DNA of 64,000 bases from Agarivorans sp. Toyoura001 (GTDB lineage: Bacteria > Pseudomonadota > Gammaproteobacteria > Enterobacterales > Celerinatantimonadaceae), in assembly GCF_005405585.1 (NCBI RefSeq), contig NZ_BJEQ01000017.1:1-64000 (forward strand), read 5' to 3'. The notes under the pieces are model-generated. The model did not search any database. It was not told the origin of the DNA and saw only the letters and a program-made list of their open reading frames with translations. This document shows positions 63,149 through 64,000 of this stretch, one piece after another (the stretch's first letter is position 1; the number at the start of each line of letters is the position of its first letter). The translations under genes were made by a program, and so were the position numbers.

Positions 63149-64000
63149 ATGACGAATTATAAGCCTCTGGCATTTGCTATTTGTTTTGCTTTTAGCTCTT
63201 CAGCTTTAGCAGCTGAATTTGTATTTGTGAACGAAAGTGTTCTTAAAGAGAACCGAGCTTTACTTCATTCTGATGCTGCACCTGCGTCTATGAAGCTGAG
63301 TTATGAGCGCTTATTAGAAGAAGCGGGTTACGCGACAAAAGCAGGTCCCTTTTCTGTAACCGATAAGGGCATGACCCCGCCAAGTGGTGACAAAAACGAT
63401 TACTTAAGTATTAGTCCATATTGGTGGCCTGATAAAAATAAAGCCGATGGATTACCGTGGATCCGCCACGATGGCAAAGTTAACCCTGCGTCTAAGACCA
63501 GCGAAACCGACTCAAAACGTCTCGGTAAATTTACCCGTTCAGTTCGCGCCTTGGCAATTGCTTATTACTTTAGCCAAGACGAGAAATATGCTGAAACCGC
63601 TATCGACTATATTCGAACTTGGTTCTTAAATCCTGAAACACGTATGAACCCGAATATGAACTTCGCACAAGGTGTTCCTGGCCGTGCTGACGGTCGCCGT
63701 AGCGGTTTAATCGATTCACGTTCATTTGCTGACCGGATGTTAGATGCCGTTGCAATGGTATCTACCTCACCTAATTGGACAGAAGCCGATGAAAAAGGCA
63801 TCAACCAATGGTATAGCGAGTACTTAAACTGGTTGCTCACCAGCGAATTAGGTGGTGGCCCTAAAGGCGAAGCTTACGCTGAAAACAACCATGGTTCTTG
63901 GTACGACTTGCAGGTAGCTGGCATCTCCTACTTTCTAGGAAAAGAATCCGTTGCAATGAACATAGTGGAAAAAGGCAAAATGAGAATTGATACTCAGTTT
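63149..64000 (+). CDS. Alginate-lyase-superfamily protein (partial, cut by window end)
   Basis: An open frame of 284 codons with no stop before the window ends. A signal peptide (MTNYKPLAFAICFAFSSSAL region) precedes a PF05426-like domain with 'DYLSISPYWWPDKNKADGLP' and the conserved N-N-H-G-S-W-Y patch at residues 246-252. This fold includes PL5- and PL38-type lyases that cleave alginate or glucuronan by beta-elimination. ATG 63149 has AAGGA six bases upstream; ATG 63146 is also in frame. The C-terminal part is outside the window. Confidence 0.85.
   Translation, partial: MTNYKPLAFAICFAFSSSALAAEFVFVNESVLKENRALLHSDAAPASMKLSYERLLEEAGYATKAGPFSVTDKGMTPPSGDKNDYLSISPYWWPDKNKADGLPWIRHDGKVNPASKTSETDSKRLGKFTRSVRALAIAYYFSQDEKYAETAIDYIRTWFLNPETRMNPNMNFAQGVPGRADGRRSGLIDSRSFADRMLDAVAMVSTSPNWTEADEKGINQWYSEYLNWLLTSELGGGPKGEAYAENNHGSWYDLQVAGISYFLGKESVAMNIVEKGKMRIDTQF

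Noticed and set aside
63607-63840. 77-codon antisense frame at the end of the window
   Set aside because: It lies within the partial alginate-lyase-like gene, which has a signal peptide, ribosome site and family motifs.

Overview
The window is a chromosomal segment of a marine, polysaccharide-degrading gammaproteobacterium. Core gene order follows the Vibrionales/Alteromonadales/Enterobacterales pattern: ycgL beside minCDE, then rnd-fadD-tsaB-yoaA; hisGDCBHAFI behind a His-rich leader; apt-dnaX-ybaB; priC-ybaM; sbcDC. Three secreted polysaccharide enzymes (PL7 alginate lyase, CBM2-GH5 endoglucanase and a window-truncated alginate-lyase-superfamily protein), two adjacent OmpU-like porins and an OmpK/Tsx protein fit an Agarivorans-like seaweed degrader. 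That taxonomic label is inference from gene content.

Layout. 1-316: right end of an IS3-family element. 372-2749 (minus): ycgL, an MltB-type transglycosylase, ycgM-like and ycgN. 2862-4675 (plus): minC-minD-minE. 4650-11703 (minus): rnd, fadD, an alpha/beta hydrolase, a small unknown protein, tsaB, yoaA and a second small unknown protein. 11868-19138 (plus): hisL leader with a six-arm attenuator, then the eight-gene his operon. 19233-21116 (minus): an AT-rich two-gene unit encoding a membrane protein and an exported TPR protein with a lysozyme-like C-terminal half. 21509-25990: SulP transporter, yjdM, SGNH hydrolase, yfcE and a SEC-C protein. 26665-30304: PL7 lyase, uspA and GH5 cellulase. 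30423-38675: mostly conserved proteins of unknown function, with an LpxM-like acyltransferase, an adenine-deaminase-like enzyme, a NagD-like HAD protein and a CPA2 antiporter. 38870-44454: asnB, DUF3010, ybaB, dnaX with an intact frameshift cassette, and apt. 44572-48899: a 37-codon membrane ORF, a perfect FNR-type box, dusC, a DksA-like zinc finger and two porins. 49248-53656: a DinG-family helicase, TSUP permease, priC, a DUF2057 protein and ybaM. 53949-64000: ompK, sbcC/sbcD, a DUF2959 lipoprotein, a CSS-EAL phosphodiesterase, a dCMP deaminase and the start of an alginate lyase.

How the genes work together. MinCDE places the division site. The his operon makes histidine, with attenuation reading His-tRNA supply. 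dnaX, ybaB, priC, two XPD-like helicases and SbcCD form a replication and repair set. apt and the deaminase serve purine salvage. The carbohydrate enzymes with porins and OmpK suggest extracellular polymer breakdown and uptake.

Most of the window is ordinary core genome. The least explained parts are the AT-rich TPR/lysozyme-like pair, the small membrane ORF plus FNR box plus terminator ahead of apt, the two small proteins ending in IDLF plus one residue, and a decamer shared by the regions upstream of the three polysaccharide enzymes. I saw no CRISPR array, rRNA, tRNA, integrase or recognisable defence system. No database search was possible, so family names rest on recognised motifs and gene order.
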